A program made the position numbers and the translations under genes. A stretch of DNA of 64,000 nucleotides from Arsenicitalea aurantiaca (lineage in GTDB: Bacteria; Pseudomonadota; Alphaproteobacteria; Rhizobiales; Devosiaceae), in contig NZ_RZNJ01000004.1 in assembly GCF_003994485.1 (NCBI RefSeq), positions 1 through 64,000 of the forward strand, read 5' to 3'. Of the stretch, positions 44,728 through 54,034 are shown in pieces. Below the pieces are notes generated by a model. It did no database searches, was not told where the DNA came from, and was given only the letters and a program-made list of their open reading frames with translations. How positions within the stretch are numbered: position 1 is the first letter of the stretch; the number at the start of each line of letters is the position of its first letter.

Positions 44728-45609
44728 CTAACTTTGTCCTTGCGCTGTGACGTTTAAGTAAGCGCCGTAGTCATTCTTCCCGAACTGCCTTGCTCGGTTG
44801 ATTAGCTGGTCATTGGTAATCCAGCCCATTTGGAAGGCTACTTCGTCGGGGCTTCCCAATTGCTGACCTTGACGTTCGGTCAGGATGCGCACAAAATTTC
44901 CTGCGTCCAACAGGCTCGCGTGGGTGCCGGTGTCCAGCCAAGCATAGCCGCGGCCCATTTTCTGCACGGTCAAGGTGCCAGCGATAAGATAGCTCTCCAA
45001 AAGCGTGGTGATTTCCAACTCGCCTCGGGCGGAGGGGCGCACGGCGCGGGCTCGTTCGGGTGCCGTGCCATCGACGAAGTAGAGCCCAGTCACGGCATAG
45101 TTCGAAGCCGGCGCGGCCGGCTTTTCGACGATTTTTTTTGCCATGCCGTCCTCGTCGAACTCCACCACGCCATAGCGTTCCGGATCGACCACGCGATAGG
45201 CAAAAATGGTGGCGCCATGAGTGGTTTTTCCCGCCTCTTGCAGCAGTTCGGGAAGGCCGTGGCCGAAAAAGATATTATCGCCCAAAACCATAGCTGCGGG
45301 GGAGCCAGCCAGAAACTCCTCGGCCAGAATAAAAGCCTGTGCGAGCCCGTCGGGGCTGGGTTGTACCTCATAATGCAACGTTATGCCCCACTGGCTGCCA
45401 TCACCCAAAGTTCGCTGAAACTGATCTGAGTCGTGGGGGGTGGTGATCACCATGATGTCACGGATGCCAGCCAGCATCAGCACCGTCAGGGGGTAATAAA
45501 TCATAGGCTTGTCGTAGATCGGCAGAAGCTGTTTAGAGACGCCTAGAGTGATGGGATAGAGGCGGGTTCCCGACCCGCCGGCCAGAATAATGCCTTTGCG
45601 CTTTGTCAT
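44728..45609 (-). CDS. rfbA: Glucose-1-phosphate thymidylyltransferase
   Basis: 293 residues, standard RfbA/RmlA length. The nucleotide-binding motif [20 protein letters not shown] and [10 protein letters not shown] are intact, as are GDNIFFG and [10 protein letters not shown]. It makes dTDP-glucose from dTTP and glucose-1-phosphate, the first step to dTDP-L-rhamnose. ATG 45609 overlaps the rfbD stop by 4 bases. Last gene of the polysaccharide operon as transcribed. Confidence 0.96.
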   Translation of the reverse strand: MTKRKGIILAGGSGTRLYPITLGVSKQLLPIYDKPMIYYPLTVLMLAGIRDIMVITTPHDSDQFQRTLGDGSQWGITLHYEVQPSPDGLAQAFILAEEFLAGSPAAMVLGDNIFFGHGLPELLQEAGKTTHGATIFAYRVVDPERYGVVEFDEDGMAKKIVEKPAAPASNYAVTGLYFVDGTAPERARAVRPSARGELEITTLLESYLIAGTLTVQKMGRGYAWLDTGTHASLLDAGNFVRILTERQGQQLGSPDEVAFQMGWITNDQLINRARQFGKNDYGAYLNVTAQGQS

Positions 45610-46460
45610 GTGGAAATACCTAACTCGGTCAATGTGTCTGCAAGCGCTGCCCGCCAATCAGGGCGGGCAATGCAAAATGTCGCTGTAGTGCTGCTGCAGT
45701 CCAGCCTGGAATTCAGCGGACGGTTGGCAGGCGTGGAGTAGTCGCTCGTAGAAATACCCTTCACGCCAATTGGACGGTCGGCCTCCATGAAAATCGCGCG
45801 GGCGAAATTGCACCAGCTGATATCTGGCGCGCCGCTGAAATGGTACGTGCCGGATTTGTCTCGGCCGGCACAAAGCTGATTGGCGATTTCAAGGCAGGCG
45901 GCGGCAATGGCACGCGCAGGGGTTGGACCGCCGAACTGGTCATCCACTACGCTCAGCTCGTTCCGGCTCTCCGAGAGCCGAAGCATGGTCTTGACGAAAT
46001 TGCTTCCATGAGAGGAAAACACCCATGAGGTGCGCAAGATCGCGTAGCTGCCGCCTACCGCACGAATACGCTGCTCACCTGCCAGCTTAGACCTCCCATA
46101 GGCGTTTTGTGGCTCAGTGGTATCGTCTGGCGCAAAGGCCTGTGTGCCAATACCCGCAAAGACGTAATCTGTAGAAAGTTGCACTAGCGGAATGTCCAAC
46201 GCGGCGCAGGCCTCTGCCATGGCGGCGGGCGCCGCGCCGTTGATGGTCGTAGCCAGAGCCTCTTCCTCTTCGGCGCGGTCCACGGCGGTATAGGCGGCCG
46301 CGTTGATTACTGCACGGGGACCGTGTGCATAGATTGCAGCGGCGCAGGCAGCAGGGTCAGACAAATCAGCCGCATCCCTGCCCAAAGCCTGCACTTGGGC
46401 CAGGTGTTGCAGTTCTTTTGCGACCTGGCCCGTGCGACCGAACACCAGAAGGCCGCTCAT
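45606..46460 (-). CDS. rfbD: dTDP-4-dehydrorhamnose reductase
   Basis: 284 residues. N-terminal NAD(P) motif [14 protein letters not shown], the RmlD segment [28 protein letters not shown] and the catalytic YGRSKLAGE are present. It performs the last reduction to dTDP-L-rhamnose. ATG 46460 overlaps the rfbB stop by 4 bases; the longer open frame upstream is antiphase rfbB sequence. Confidence 0.95.
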   Translation of the reverse strand: MSGLLVFGRTGQVAKELQHLAQVQALGRDAADLSDPAACAAAIYAHGPRAVINAAAYTAVDRAEEEEALATTINGAAPAAMAEACAALDIPLVQLSTDYVFAGIGTQAFAPDDTTEPQNAYGRSKLAGEQRIRAVGGSYAILRTSWVFSSHGSNFVKTMLRLSESRNELSVVDDQFGGPTPARAIAAACLEIANQLCAGRDKSGTYHFSGAPDISWCNFARAIFMEADRPIGVKGISTSDYSTPANRPLNSRLDCSSTTATFCIARPDWRAALADTLTELGIST

Positions 46461-47515
46461 GTGGTGGGCTTTGCTGTGCCCAGGCGCTGACCCACACCGT
46501 GACGTGTTAGCAGCGGGCGCCACCAGTCCCTGTTCTCTACATACCACAATACGGTTCGTTCTAGCCCCTCTTCCACACTGACCGACGGGCGCCACCCGAG
46601 TTCCGTGCGGATGCGCGTGGGGTCGATCGCATAGCGCGCGTCATGTCCAGGACGATCGGCGACAAAGGTGATTAGATCGGCATACCTGCCAGCTGCGCGC
46701 GGATGCAGCCGATCAAGTATGGCGCAGATGGTTTGCACCAGTTGAAGGTTCGTGCGTTCGTTCTCGCCGCCGATATTGTAGCTGCGCCCCGGTGTTCCCT
46801 TAGTGGCCACCAAGAGCAGCGCGTCGGCGTGATCCTCCACATAGAGCCAGTCGCGGATGTTGCTGCCGTCGCCGTAGATTGGCAGCGGCTTGCCCGACAG
46901 CGCACTCAGGATGATGACCGGGATCAGCTTCTCGGGAAAGTGATAGGGGCCATAATTGTTTGAGCAATTACTCAGCACCACTGGCAAGCCATAGGTTTCA
47001 TACCAAGCGCGCACAAGGTGATCAGACGCAGCTTTGGAGGCCGAATACGGACTGCGCGGATCGTAGGGCGTGTTTTCCGTGAATTGCAAATCTGGGTCAG
47101 CGGGCAGCGAGCCAAACACCTCATCGGTCGAGACATGATGAAAGCGAAAACATTCGCGCAGGCCCTCCGCCACCCAATATTTTCGCGCGGCTTCCAGCAT
47201 GTTGAACGTACCGGTGATATTGGTATCAATAAAGTCGGAAGGCGCGTCGATTGATCGGTCGACATGGGACTCAGCTGCTAGATGCAGCACAATATCGGGC
47301 CGATGGGCGGCAAAAATCGCGTCAACCGCCGCACGATCGCGAATATCTGCCTGTACGAAGGCGTAAGACGGGCTATCCGCCACCGACGCCACGTTGGCTA
47401 GATTGGCGGAATAAGTAAGCGCATCTAGGTTCACAACAGTATGGCCTCGCGCGACCGCCAGCCGCACTACAGCAGAGCCGATGAAGCCCGCCCCGCCTGT
47501 GACGAGAAGCTTCAT
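46457..47515 (-). CDS. rfbB: dTDP-glucose 4,6-dehydratase
   Basis: 352 residues, an extended [16 protein letters not shown] at the N-terminus, [19 protein letters not shown], the catalytic [10 protein letters not shown] and [17 protein letters not shown] are all classic RmlB signatures. Second step of dTDP-rhamnose synthesis. Lies 3 bases after rfbC and overlaps rfbD. Confidence 0.96.
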   Translation of the reverse strand: MKLLVTGGAGFIGSAVVRLAVARGHTVVNLDALTYSANLANVASVADSPSYAFVQADIRDRAAVDAIFAAHRPDIVLHLAAESHVDRSIDAPSDFIDTNITGTFNMLEAARKYWVAEGLRECFRFHHVSTDEVFGSLPADPDLQFTENTPYDPRSPYSASKAASDHLVRAWYETYGLPVVLSNCSNNYGPYHFPEKLIPVIILSALSGKPLPIYGDGSNIRDWLYVEDHADALLLVATKGTPGRSYNIGGENERTNLQLVQTICAILDRLHPRAAGRYADLITFVADRPGHDARYAIDPTRIRTELGWRPSVSVEEGLERTVLWYVENRDWWRPLLTRHGVGQRLGTAKPTT

Positions 47516-47518
47516 GGC

Positions 47519-48079
47519 CTATCCTCGAAACTCGAACGGGCTGTTGAACTCGGCCAGCAGTGGGGCTGTAGCGTCTTTCTCGCTTAGGATTGCCTCGCCT
47601 GTTATGGGCCAGTCGATGCCAATGGCCAAATCATCCCATCGCAACGCGCCCTCGGTCTCGGGCGCGTAATATTCGCTGCATTTGTAGATTATCTCACTGT
47701 CGGGCTCTAACGTAACGAAGCCATGGGCAAAGCCTGTGGGAACATATAGCTGCGCGCCATTTTCTGAGCTAAGCTCATACCCCACCCAGTTGCCATAGGT
47801 CGGGCTTCCGCGCCGAATATCGACCGCCACATCAAAGATGGCGCCGCGCCCGCAGCGCACCAGCTTCGCTTGCGCGTAGGGCGGAGCCTGAAAATGCAAC
47901 CCCCGAACCGTACCCACTGTGGCAGACAGAGAGTGATTGTCTTGGAGAAATTCGACATTCACACCTAAGCCCTCGAATAGCCGGCGGCTGTATGTCTCGG
48001 CAAAGAAACCGCGATGATCACCAAAGCGTTTCGGTTTCAGAAGCTTGACGTCGGGCAGCGTCGTTTGTACGATTTTCAT
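47519..48079 (-). CDS. rfbC: dTDP-4-dehydrorhamnose 3,5-epimerase
   Basis: 186 residues, a cupin-fold epimerase. KRFGDHRGFFAETYSRRLFE, the catalytic histidine in VRGLHFQAPP, VAVDIRRGSPTYG, PTGFAHGFVTL and the tyrosine region YYAPETEGALRWDD are as expected. First gene of the rfbCBDA group, which is transcribed in that order. Confidence 0.95.
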   Translation of the reverse strand: MKIVQTTLPDVKLLKPKRFGDHRGFFAETYSRRLFEGLGVNVEFLQDNHSLSATVGTVRGLHFQAPPYAQAKLVRCGRGAIFDVAVDIRRGSPTYGNWVGYELSSENGAQLYVPTGFAHGFVTLEPDSEIIYKCSEYYAPETEGALRWDDLAIGIDWPITGEAILSEKDATAPLLAEFNSPFEFRG

Positions 48080-48132
48080 AGTTGTGGCTTTCTGATATCC
48101 TCAGATTTCGCTTTCATTACGGTTGCTTCGCC

Positions 48133-49221
48133 TCAAATGCGGTTGAGAAGCCTGAAATAAGCTTCGCCAATTTGATCCCAAGTGTAGCGGCGTTGCGCGA
48201 TTTCGCGCATATCGGCACCGAGTTGTGCAGCCCCTGTTGGGTTGAGGCCCCGTATCAGTGCCGCAAGCTCACCGAGAGTATTGAAATAGCGCGCCTTACC
48301 CTCAGTGCTGTGGCGATTGAAGGCGCAGCCATGCGCCAGGATAGGGACGCCGAAATGCATCATTTCGACTAGCGACGGATTGGTGCCGCCGGCAGAATGG
48401 CCGTGGACGTAAACTGCCGCGCTCCGGCGCAGGCGGTAAAGGGCGTCGCGATCGTAGATCGGGTCGAGCAGGTGCAGGCCGGGGCGATCGACATAGCGCG
48501 CCCGCATCTGCCGCCCGTAGTGGCTCCTGTTCCAGTTGCCAACGAATACGAGCGGACGGTCGGAACCGTTGAAAGCCTCCAAGATCATCTCGACATTGTT
48601 TTCGGGTTCGATACGGCAGAGCGCTAAAGCGTATTCGGGCGGGAGTTTGGGAAGGAACGTCACGGCATCGGCTAGATGCCCTTCGAGCGCGTTATCACCG
48701 CCGTAGGCGATCACCGTGGCGGCAATCCCGTAGGCCGTCTGAAGATAGTCCGCGATTCCCTGGTTATCAGCGATCACCTCGTGGCCATAGCGCACGGCGA
48801 GGACCTCAGACCAGCGCAGGAAGTGTCGGGCAACGCCTGTCCATTTCGACCTTTGCCACTCGATTCCGTCAACGTTGATGACGATCTTCGCGCGCGAGAC
48901 CAGCCGCAAAAGCGGCAGAACGACGGCGCCCGACACGCCGAGGATTAATAGTCTGTCATGCCCACGGCACGCCGCATCAAGGGCAGTGATGGCATCATAG
49001 AGAATGCTCTGGGCACCGTTAGCATCGAGCCGTGAATACCGCACGCGAGCCCCGTGATAGGTGACTGGGTGGTCGGAATAGGCGCGTCGACTGCAGTAGA
49101 CGGTCAGCCCATCCGCGGCTTGCGAATGTCTTTCCGCATAGCGCACGAGGTTTTCCGCGAGCGTCTCGAAACCGCCGTAGCGACCTGGCACGCCTACGGT
49201 GCCAAGGATGGCGAGTTTCAT
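48133..49221 (-). CDS. Glycosyltransferase, DUF1972/GT4 type (possible rhamnosyltransferase)
   Basis: 362 residues. The N-terminal block LAILGTVGVPGRYGGFETLA is the DUF1972 signature, shared with the rhamnosyltransferases Cps2T/WchF of streptococcal capsules. The C-terminal half has the GT4 donor site region (YVHGHSAGGTNPSLVEMMHF, E-x7-E type). Retaining enzyme, cytoplasmic face of the membrane. The direct neighbourhood of rfbCBDA supports dTDP-rhamnose as donor, but that is inference. It overlaps the upstream GT gene by 4 bases. Confidence 0.85.
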   Translation of the reverse strand: MKLAILGTVGVPGRYGGFETLAENLVRYAERHSQAADGLTVYCSRRAYSDHPVTYHGARVRYSRLDANGAQSILYDAITALDAACRGHDRLLILGVSGAVVLPLLRLVSRAKIVINVDGIEWQRSKWTGVARHFLRWSEVLAVRYGHEVIADNQGIADYLQTAYGIAATVIAYGGDNALEGHLADAVTFLPKLPPEYALALCRIEPENNVEMILEAFNGSDRPLVFVGNWNRSHYGRQMRARYVDRPGLHLLDPIYDRDALYRLRRSAAVYVHGHSAGGTNPSLVEMMHFGVPILAHGCAFNRHSTEGKARYFNTLGELAALIRGLNPTGAAQLGADMREIAQRRYTWDQIGEAYFRLLNRI

Positions 49222-50369
49222 CGTTTCCTCGGCTTTTGGGCGCTTGGGGCCATGGCAAGAATCTCTGCATGCAATGCAGTTGCGAATTGGCTGACGGTGA
49301 ATTCCCGAGCTCGCAGGCGTGCTGCCTCCGACATAGCCAGCGCCGTGGATGGTTCGTCCGCAAGGGTGGTCACACTGCGATCCAGTGTGGCGATGTCGCG
49401 CGAATCCACCAGGTACCCTTCACAGCCCTGGCTTATGAGTTCACTCGGTCCGCCCACGGGCGGGCCGATTACCGGCAAGCCGAAAGCCATGGCCTCGGCG
49501 ATGGTCAAACCGAAAGTTTCTATCCAGAGGTCGACTCTTGAGAGGTTCACTAGCAAGTCGGCTGTTGCGTAAAACGCTTCAGGGGTGGCGGCGCGGCCAT
49601 GCACAGTCACGTTCCCGGGAACACGAGCCGGAGGCAGGTAGCTTTCGATCTCCGCGGCATCCGCGTTCAGCACGAGCGTGAACTGGATGTCGGGGCGCCG
49701 CTCGAGCCCGCGGGCCAGGGCAAGAAACTCGGGAATCCCTTTATAGTCGCGCGGCGAGGCTAGCATTAGCACCTCGAATAGGCCCGATCGGCGGGGTGCG
49801 TAGGTGGTCGCCGAGCCACGCTTTGAAATCTTGGCGGAGATCGGGTTGGGAAGCACCTGGTTGGGGACGCCGGCGATCGGAAGGCGAGCGCGGTGATCGT
49901 GCGACACATAAAAGACCCGGGCCGCAGTCTTCTCGGCGATGCGCAGGAGAAACCACCCAAGCGGTCGCGGAGAAATCGACACTTCGTGGAGGTGATACAC
50001 GACTCGGTGCCCATGACGCGCGCCCCAAAGCGCGGCGCCAAAAGGCAGAAGTGTGTTGACGTAGATCAGCGCATCTTCAGGCAGATCCGCTCGCGACAGC
50101 GCCCGGTAAAGCGACAGCTGGCTCACGGCAAAGGCAAAGAGCGTGAGTAGCCGGATCCGGCTGCGGCGGTACCAGTAGCGGCGGACGGGTACGCCCGCAT
50201 CATCCAGTGCGCCGTAACCTTGGCTCCCGACGAACAGGACCCGGTCGGGCTCGATCCCTTCAAGCGCCTGGATTGTTTCGCGCAAGACCACGGGACTGCC
50301 CGACGCGTCGTTGAGAAGGTGGCAGAAAATTATCACCGAGAATGGACGCTCACTCGATTTCGACTGCAC
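49218..50369 (-). CDS. Glycosyltransferase, GT4 family
   Basis: 383 residues from GTG 50369, which overlaps the upstream gene by only 20 bases; the ATG at 50489 would overlap it by 140. The N-terminal acceptor domain begins FSVIIFCHLLNDASGSPVVL, with a hydrophobic surface patch (LLTLFAFAVSQLSLY). The C-terminal GT-B donor domain is recognisable by GLFEVLMLASPRDYKGIPEF and VDLWIETFGLTIAEAMAFGL (the E-x7-E motif). Adds one sugar to the repeat unit; donor unknown. Confidence 0.85.
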   Translation of the reverse strand: MQSKSSERPFSVIIFCHLLNDASGSPVVLRETIQALEGIEPDRVLFVGSQGYGALDDAGVPVRRYWYRRSRIRLLTLFAFAVSQLSLYRALSRADLPEDALIYVNTLLPFGAALWGARHGHRVVYHLHEVSISPRPLGWFLLRIAEKTAARVFYVSHDHRARLPIAGVPNQVLPNPISAKISKRGSATTYAPRRSGLFEVLMLASPRDYKGIPEFLALARGLERRPDIQFTLVLNADAAEIESYLPPARVPGNVTVHGRAATPEAFYATADLLVNLSRVDLWIETFGLTIAEAMAFGLPVIGPPVGGPSELISQGCEGYLVDSRDIATLDRSVTTLADEPSTALAMSEAARLRAREFTVSQFATALHAEILAMAPSAQKPRKR

Positions 50370-51612
50370 GCCGGTAAGTATCCTGGACGTGCTCGGCGAG
50401 TGACGCCCAAGAGTACCTGTTGACGGCTCTAGAAGCGATTTCGGCATGGTCCACGGGCTTCTCGGCGGCAGACCTAATGGCGTTCGCATAATTCAAAACG
50501 GCTTCCTTTCGCGATGTTCCCGTGCTTGCGAGGGTGATGCCCGGGATTTCACGCGCAGTAGTTGCTATTTCCGTGATGCCGTCAAACGCTATGACCGGCG
50601 TGCCGCAGCCGAGTGCCTCGATCCAGATTAGGCCAGCCACCTCGGCCGAGGGAAACAGAAGCAGATCGCATCTTGCGATTCGGGCAAACAACGCATTGCG
50701 GTCCATGGGCGGCATGAAGTGGACGCGCGCCGATAGTTGATGGCTCTCGGCCAGATTCCGCAACATGCGCTCTGCAGGGCCGTCGCCGATGATTTCAAGC
50801 TGCACGTTGTTTGGCAGCAGGGCCATCGCTTCGATGGCGATATCGACTCCTTTGATCCAATCCAGGCGACCGGGGCAGATCAGCCAAACTGTCTCGTTCC
50901 CGGCAGAACGATCCTGCGCATTGACTGCGAGATCCTTGGCAATCCCAAGCTGGCTGCGCATGATGACCCGGGCTTCGTCGAGAGGCGCCAGTCGGCGGGT
51001 CACCCATGGTCCGGCACAGAAAATCTTGTCCGTTCGTCGAAGCGCGAGCCGCAAAAACGGATCCAGCCGCCATAGAATTCTTCGTGAAAAGAACTTGACG
51101 ACGTGGAGATGTTTGACCTGGTGGGGCCAAATTTCGCGGCGCCAAGCGGGCGCGATTTCATGGTGGTTGATTGGCCCCCAGACCGATGGACGGCCGAGAA
51201 TCCAACCCATATTGGGGATACTGTCATTGTGAAAGTTGAGGGTATGGACAATTGAAATATGCCGTAACAGCAAGCGCCTTCTCTTCAATACGAACGGCCA
51301 AATCGATTGCCACAGATAGGCGTACAGTCCGTAACCGCGCGCACCCTTCTTCCACCAGGCGGCCCACCGGGGCAGATCGAACCCGATCAGTTGGACGTTG
51401 GGGCTAGCGGCGGCAAAGTCGGGGCTTGCCTTAAGCTCAGCGACATTGTTGCGGCGAGTGATTAGGATCACCCGCATGTCGGGGTCCAGCCGCGCGAGCA
51501 GGCTGCGCGCTACGTGGCCCTCGCTCGTCTGCAACCCAGCATCATAGGCGGCGATCAAAATGCAGGTTCGGGTGGCCTTGCTGATGGAGGGCGCGGGACT
51601 GGTTCTGGTCAC
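50350..51612 (-). CDS. Glycosyltransferase, GT4 family
   Basis: 420 residues, two Rossmann-like domains. The N-terminal part opens TCILIAAYDAGLQTSEGHVA and contains VWGPINHHEIAPAWRREIW. The donor domain has LICPGRLDWIKGVDIAIEAM, LEIIGDGPAERML and EVAGLIWIEALGCGTPVIAF (E-x7-E type). First of three adjacent GT genes after the kinase/nucleotidyltransferase cassette, separated from it by about 670 bases without a convincing gene. Confidence 0.87.
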   Translation of the reverse strand: MTRTSPAPSISKATRTCILIAAYDAGLQTSEGHVARSLLARLDPDMRVILITRRNNVAELKASPDFAAASPNVQLIGFDLPRWAAWWKKGARGYGLYAYLWQSIWPFVLKRRRLLLRHISIVHTLNFHNDSIPNMGWILGRPSVWGPINHHEIAPAWRREIWPHQVKHLHVVKFFSRRILWRLDPFLRLALRRTDKIFCAGPWVTRRLAPLDEARVIMRSQLGIAKDLAVNAQDRSAGNETVWLICPGRLDWIKGVDIAIEAMALLPNNVQLEIIGDGPAERMLRNLAESHQLSARVHFMPPMDRNALFARIARCDLLLFPSAEVAGLIWIEALGCGTPVIAFDGITEIATTAREIPGITLASTGTSRKEAVLNYANAIRSAAEKPVDHAEIASRAVNRYSWASLAEHVQDTYRRAVEIE

Positions 51613-52283
51613 TGCGGTGTCCTGGTAGAAAAGCGGCCGGATGAGCCGAGGGGGAATGCCACCGATCAGGCGAAGGTGAGCGAAGCTCCGATGACCACGC
51701 TGCCCGCGGAGATCATCAAACCCCGACCAATCGCCAAGCCGTCGATTATCATGACCTTTGCGCCCGTCCGGTAGCCGGCCGATCTCGGTCCTCTTTGCAG
51801 GTGACGCCCCGCTTGCATAAGAGCGCGAGCCGTTGAAGATGTGGCTTCGGCGTTCACGTTAAGCATTACCCGATGACACGATCAGCCCTGATGAGCCCCC
51901 CCCGTACAGCGGATATAGGCGAACTCGCAGTTCATACGTTGTCGTCACAGCTGATACCCTTACCAACGTTCGCAATCGAACCACTCGGGGTCATGTGCAA
52001 TGGCGTCCCGAAATAGAATTTGCGCTCGACCGATATCTGATAGTGCTAGAGGCAGTCATCTAAGCATTCCTCCTGGAACCGCATAAGGCCGCCCGCCGAG
52101 TTTGTCAGTAGCAGGGTCCCCTCTCGCGCGCGAGCACGATCTTACGTTGTAAAAGGACCAAGCCTCGGGCCAAACCGAGCCACTGAATCAAGGAATGGCG
52201 GCCATCGTCCGGCTTGGGACATCCGACGAGAGGGTGGACGGACGGCCGAACGCGCGAGAAGTGAGCCAATGACGCGAGACGGG
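51613..52283. other. Region without convincing gene inside the polysaccharide locus
   Basis: About 670 bases, unusual in an otherwise dense operon. A 66-codon frame on the minus strand (51666-51866) ends in AIGRGLMISAGSVVIGAS, which recalls a hexapeptide-repeat acyltransferase tail, but there is no upstream domain. It may be the remains of a deleted gene or may hold a promoter for the downstream GT genes. Confidence 0.4.
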
Positions 52284-53444
52284 TCATTGCGCGACGCCAA
52301 GATTCTCGGTGCAAACTGCATTCGCAGTATTTGCCTCAAGATGGGCCTTAGCCAAATAGACCAGGAGGTCTGTCCACGTTTCTAGTGACCAATACAACTG
52401 CGCGCCCTGCTCTTCTTGACGTTCGTATACCTCACCATAGTAGGATACCTGGCTAACAAGATACAAGCCAAAGTACATCATGATGGACGTGCGATCCAAT
52501 GTCTGGATGGCGATTTTGTCGATCTGTTTCAGGATCGCCTTTGCCGGGGTCCGATGCACCAGGATGGCCTGTGACACTTTGTAGTGAAACGGATCAAAAA
52601 ATTTCGGCCTCAGGCCGAAGAGCTCCCAGTCGATGATCCGCGCCGTACCGTCAGGCGCGCGCAGTACGTTCCAACGGGTGAAATCGCCGTGCGCGTCGTA
52701 GCAGGCGACGATGGTTTCGGGCGGAAAGGTTTCGAGGAACGCGTGCGCCGCTCTCCGAGCCCGGTCAATTCGCGCAGCGATGTCGCGCTTCGGGTGCGGC
52801 GCCGTCGTCAAGTTGGGGGATTTCAATCGCTGCAAGAGGTCTTCAAGCGGGACGTCTGTCTGGCTTCGGGCGAAGAGCAGATCATGGACGCGCAGGACCT
52901 CCTTATTATCAAGAGGGGCGTAGGTCGCGCCGGTGCTCCTAACGTCTTCGAGAGCGAGCGCATCGCCGATCCAGAAGCATCGCGGCACGAGACCGGCAAG
53001 CTCCGTGTCCTCGGCCAGCGCGTTCAGGGTCGCCGCCTCGGTCAGAGCGAGCGCCAAGCTCTGGGCTCCGATCGGCAGCTTGATGAACCAGGCCGTTGCG
53101 CCTTTCTTGGCGAAAACGACAAACTTCCGGTTTGGTCCAGCGGTCCCGAGAAAGACTGCGAGGGCGTCAAAACGCCTTCGGTACAGATCATAGCGAGAAC
53201 CGTCCGCAATTCTGAGAACAACCCGCCGTGAGGGAAGGCGCAGACCGAAGGCACCAAGAATCCGGGCGGCACCGTAGATTATCTGCGCGCGTCGGTTGGC
53301 ACGCGGCCAGGTCTCGAGGTGCAAAGGACGGCGGTAGTGCGCCTCGAGCAACCAGCGTTCTGGACCGCGGCGTGGAAACGCCCGAAACGTGATGTCGTCG
53401 CCAGGCGCCCCCTTGGGGCCAAATAGCGCGGTGAGATCGATCAT
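52284..53444 (-). CDS. APH-like kinase (phosphotransferase fold), third gene of a cassette
   Basis: 386 residues. The C-terminal half carries the protein-kinase-like/APH catalytic motifs: HGDFTRWNVL (HGDxxxxN, catalytic aspartate and metal asparagine) and IIDWELFG in place of the DFG-like IDW-D/E. An N-terminal lobe with KFVVFAKKGATAWFIKLP supplies the likely ATP lysine. The substrate is unknown; relatives phosphorylate aminoglycosides, choline, sugars or homoserine. ATG 53444 overlaps the stop of the kinase-like gene by 4 bases. Neighbours suggest phosphorylation of a glycan building block or an attached group, not antibiotic resistance. Confidence 0.75.
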   Translation of the reverse strand: MIDLTALFGPKGAPGDDITFRAFPRRGPERWLLEAHYRRPLHLETWPRANRRAQIIYGAARILGAFGLRLPSRRVVLRIADGSRYDLYRRRFDALAVFLGTAGPNRKFVVFAKKGATAWFIKLPIGAQSLALALTEAATLNALAEDTELAGLVPRCFWIGDALALEDVRSTGATYAPLDNKEVLRVHDLLFARSQTDVPLEDLLQRLKSPNLTTAPHPKRDIAARIDRARRAAHAFLETFPPETIVACYDAHGDFTRWNVLRAPDGTARIIDWELFGLRPKFFDPFHYKVSQAILVHRTPAKAILKQIDKIAIQTLDRTSIMMYFGLYLVSQVSYYGEVYERQEEQGAQLYWSLETWTDLLVYLAKAHLEANTANAVCTENLGVAQ

Positions 53445-54034
53445 TGGGCGAGGATTTCCTCGATGATCAGCTGGGCCGTCTCCTCGGGGGGACCGACGTT
53501 CTCGATCTTGATCGCGCGCGGGAACAAGCGCGCGGCCGCCTTGTAGGCCGCGACCTGTCGTTCCGTTTCTTCCGGTGGCACTTCCTGTTTGCGCGCCTGG
53601 ATCACCGCCGGCGGCGCCGTGATGATTACTCCGATATCGGGGCGGGGCGCGAGCTTCAAGAGCGCACGCATCCACCAACGCACTCGGTCCAAACGGTAGC
53701 GCCGCGGGTCGATTAGAACGTCGTGGATGTAACGGTCGAAAAACACTAAATCGTTGCGTCGCTTAACGCGTGGCACCCCCATGTTGAATTCGAACAGCAT
53801 TAACGAGATTTTCACGAATACCAGCCCCGGTTTGTATTGCCGGCCTTCGTGTGGATTGGTGGTGATCGTCAGCGATCCTGAAGGGCGGTAGCGTTTCAGG
53901 TATCCTGGGGCGAAATGGTAATGAGAGAACTCGACTCCGCGCTTGGTCAGCTCGACTTCAATAAGGCTCAGCAAAGTGCTCTTGCCAGCGCCGTCCGGGC
54001 CGAGGAATACAATGGTTTTTGCGCGTTTTGTCAT
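53441..54034 (-). CDS. Thymidylate-kinase-like P-loop protein
   Basis: 197 residues. Walker A reads FLGPDGAGKSTL near the N-terminus, and FFDRYIHDVLIDPRRYR gives the DR-Y/H element of thymidylate-kinase-like enzymes; a basic lid region follows (QARKQEVPPEETERQ). ATG 54034 overlaps the nucleotidyltransferase-like stop by 4 bases. A true housekeeping tmk is normally elsewhere in the genome; here it lies between a nucleotidyltransferase-like and an APH-like gene within a glycan locus, so it probably phosphorylates a different substrate. Confidence 0.78.
   Translation of the reverse strand: MTKRAKTIVFLGPDGAGKSTLLSLIEVELTKRGVEFSHYHFAPGYLKRYRPSGSLTITTNPHEGRQYKPGLVFVKISLMLFEFNMGVPRVKRRNDLVFFDRYIHDVLIDPRRYRLDRVRWWMRALLKLAPRPDIGVIITAPPAVIQARKQEVPPEETERQVAAYKAAARLFPRAIKIENVGPPEETAQLIIEEILAQ

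Noticed and set aside
51666-51866. Possible hexapeptide-repeat acyltransferase tail
   Set aside because: Only about 20 residues look repeat-like, with no upstream domain; too little to call even a pseudogene.
52284-53444. Antibiotic-resistance aminoglycoside phosphotransferase
   Set aside because: Only the general kinase-fold motifs match; context is glycan synthesis and the sequence is otherwise unlike known resistance enzymes.
53441-54034. Housekeeping thymidylate kinase
   Set aside because: The P-loop and DR motifs fit the fold, but the location in a coupled cassette and divergent remainder argue against a housekeeping tmk.
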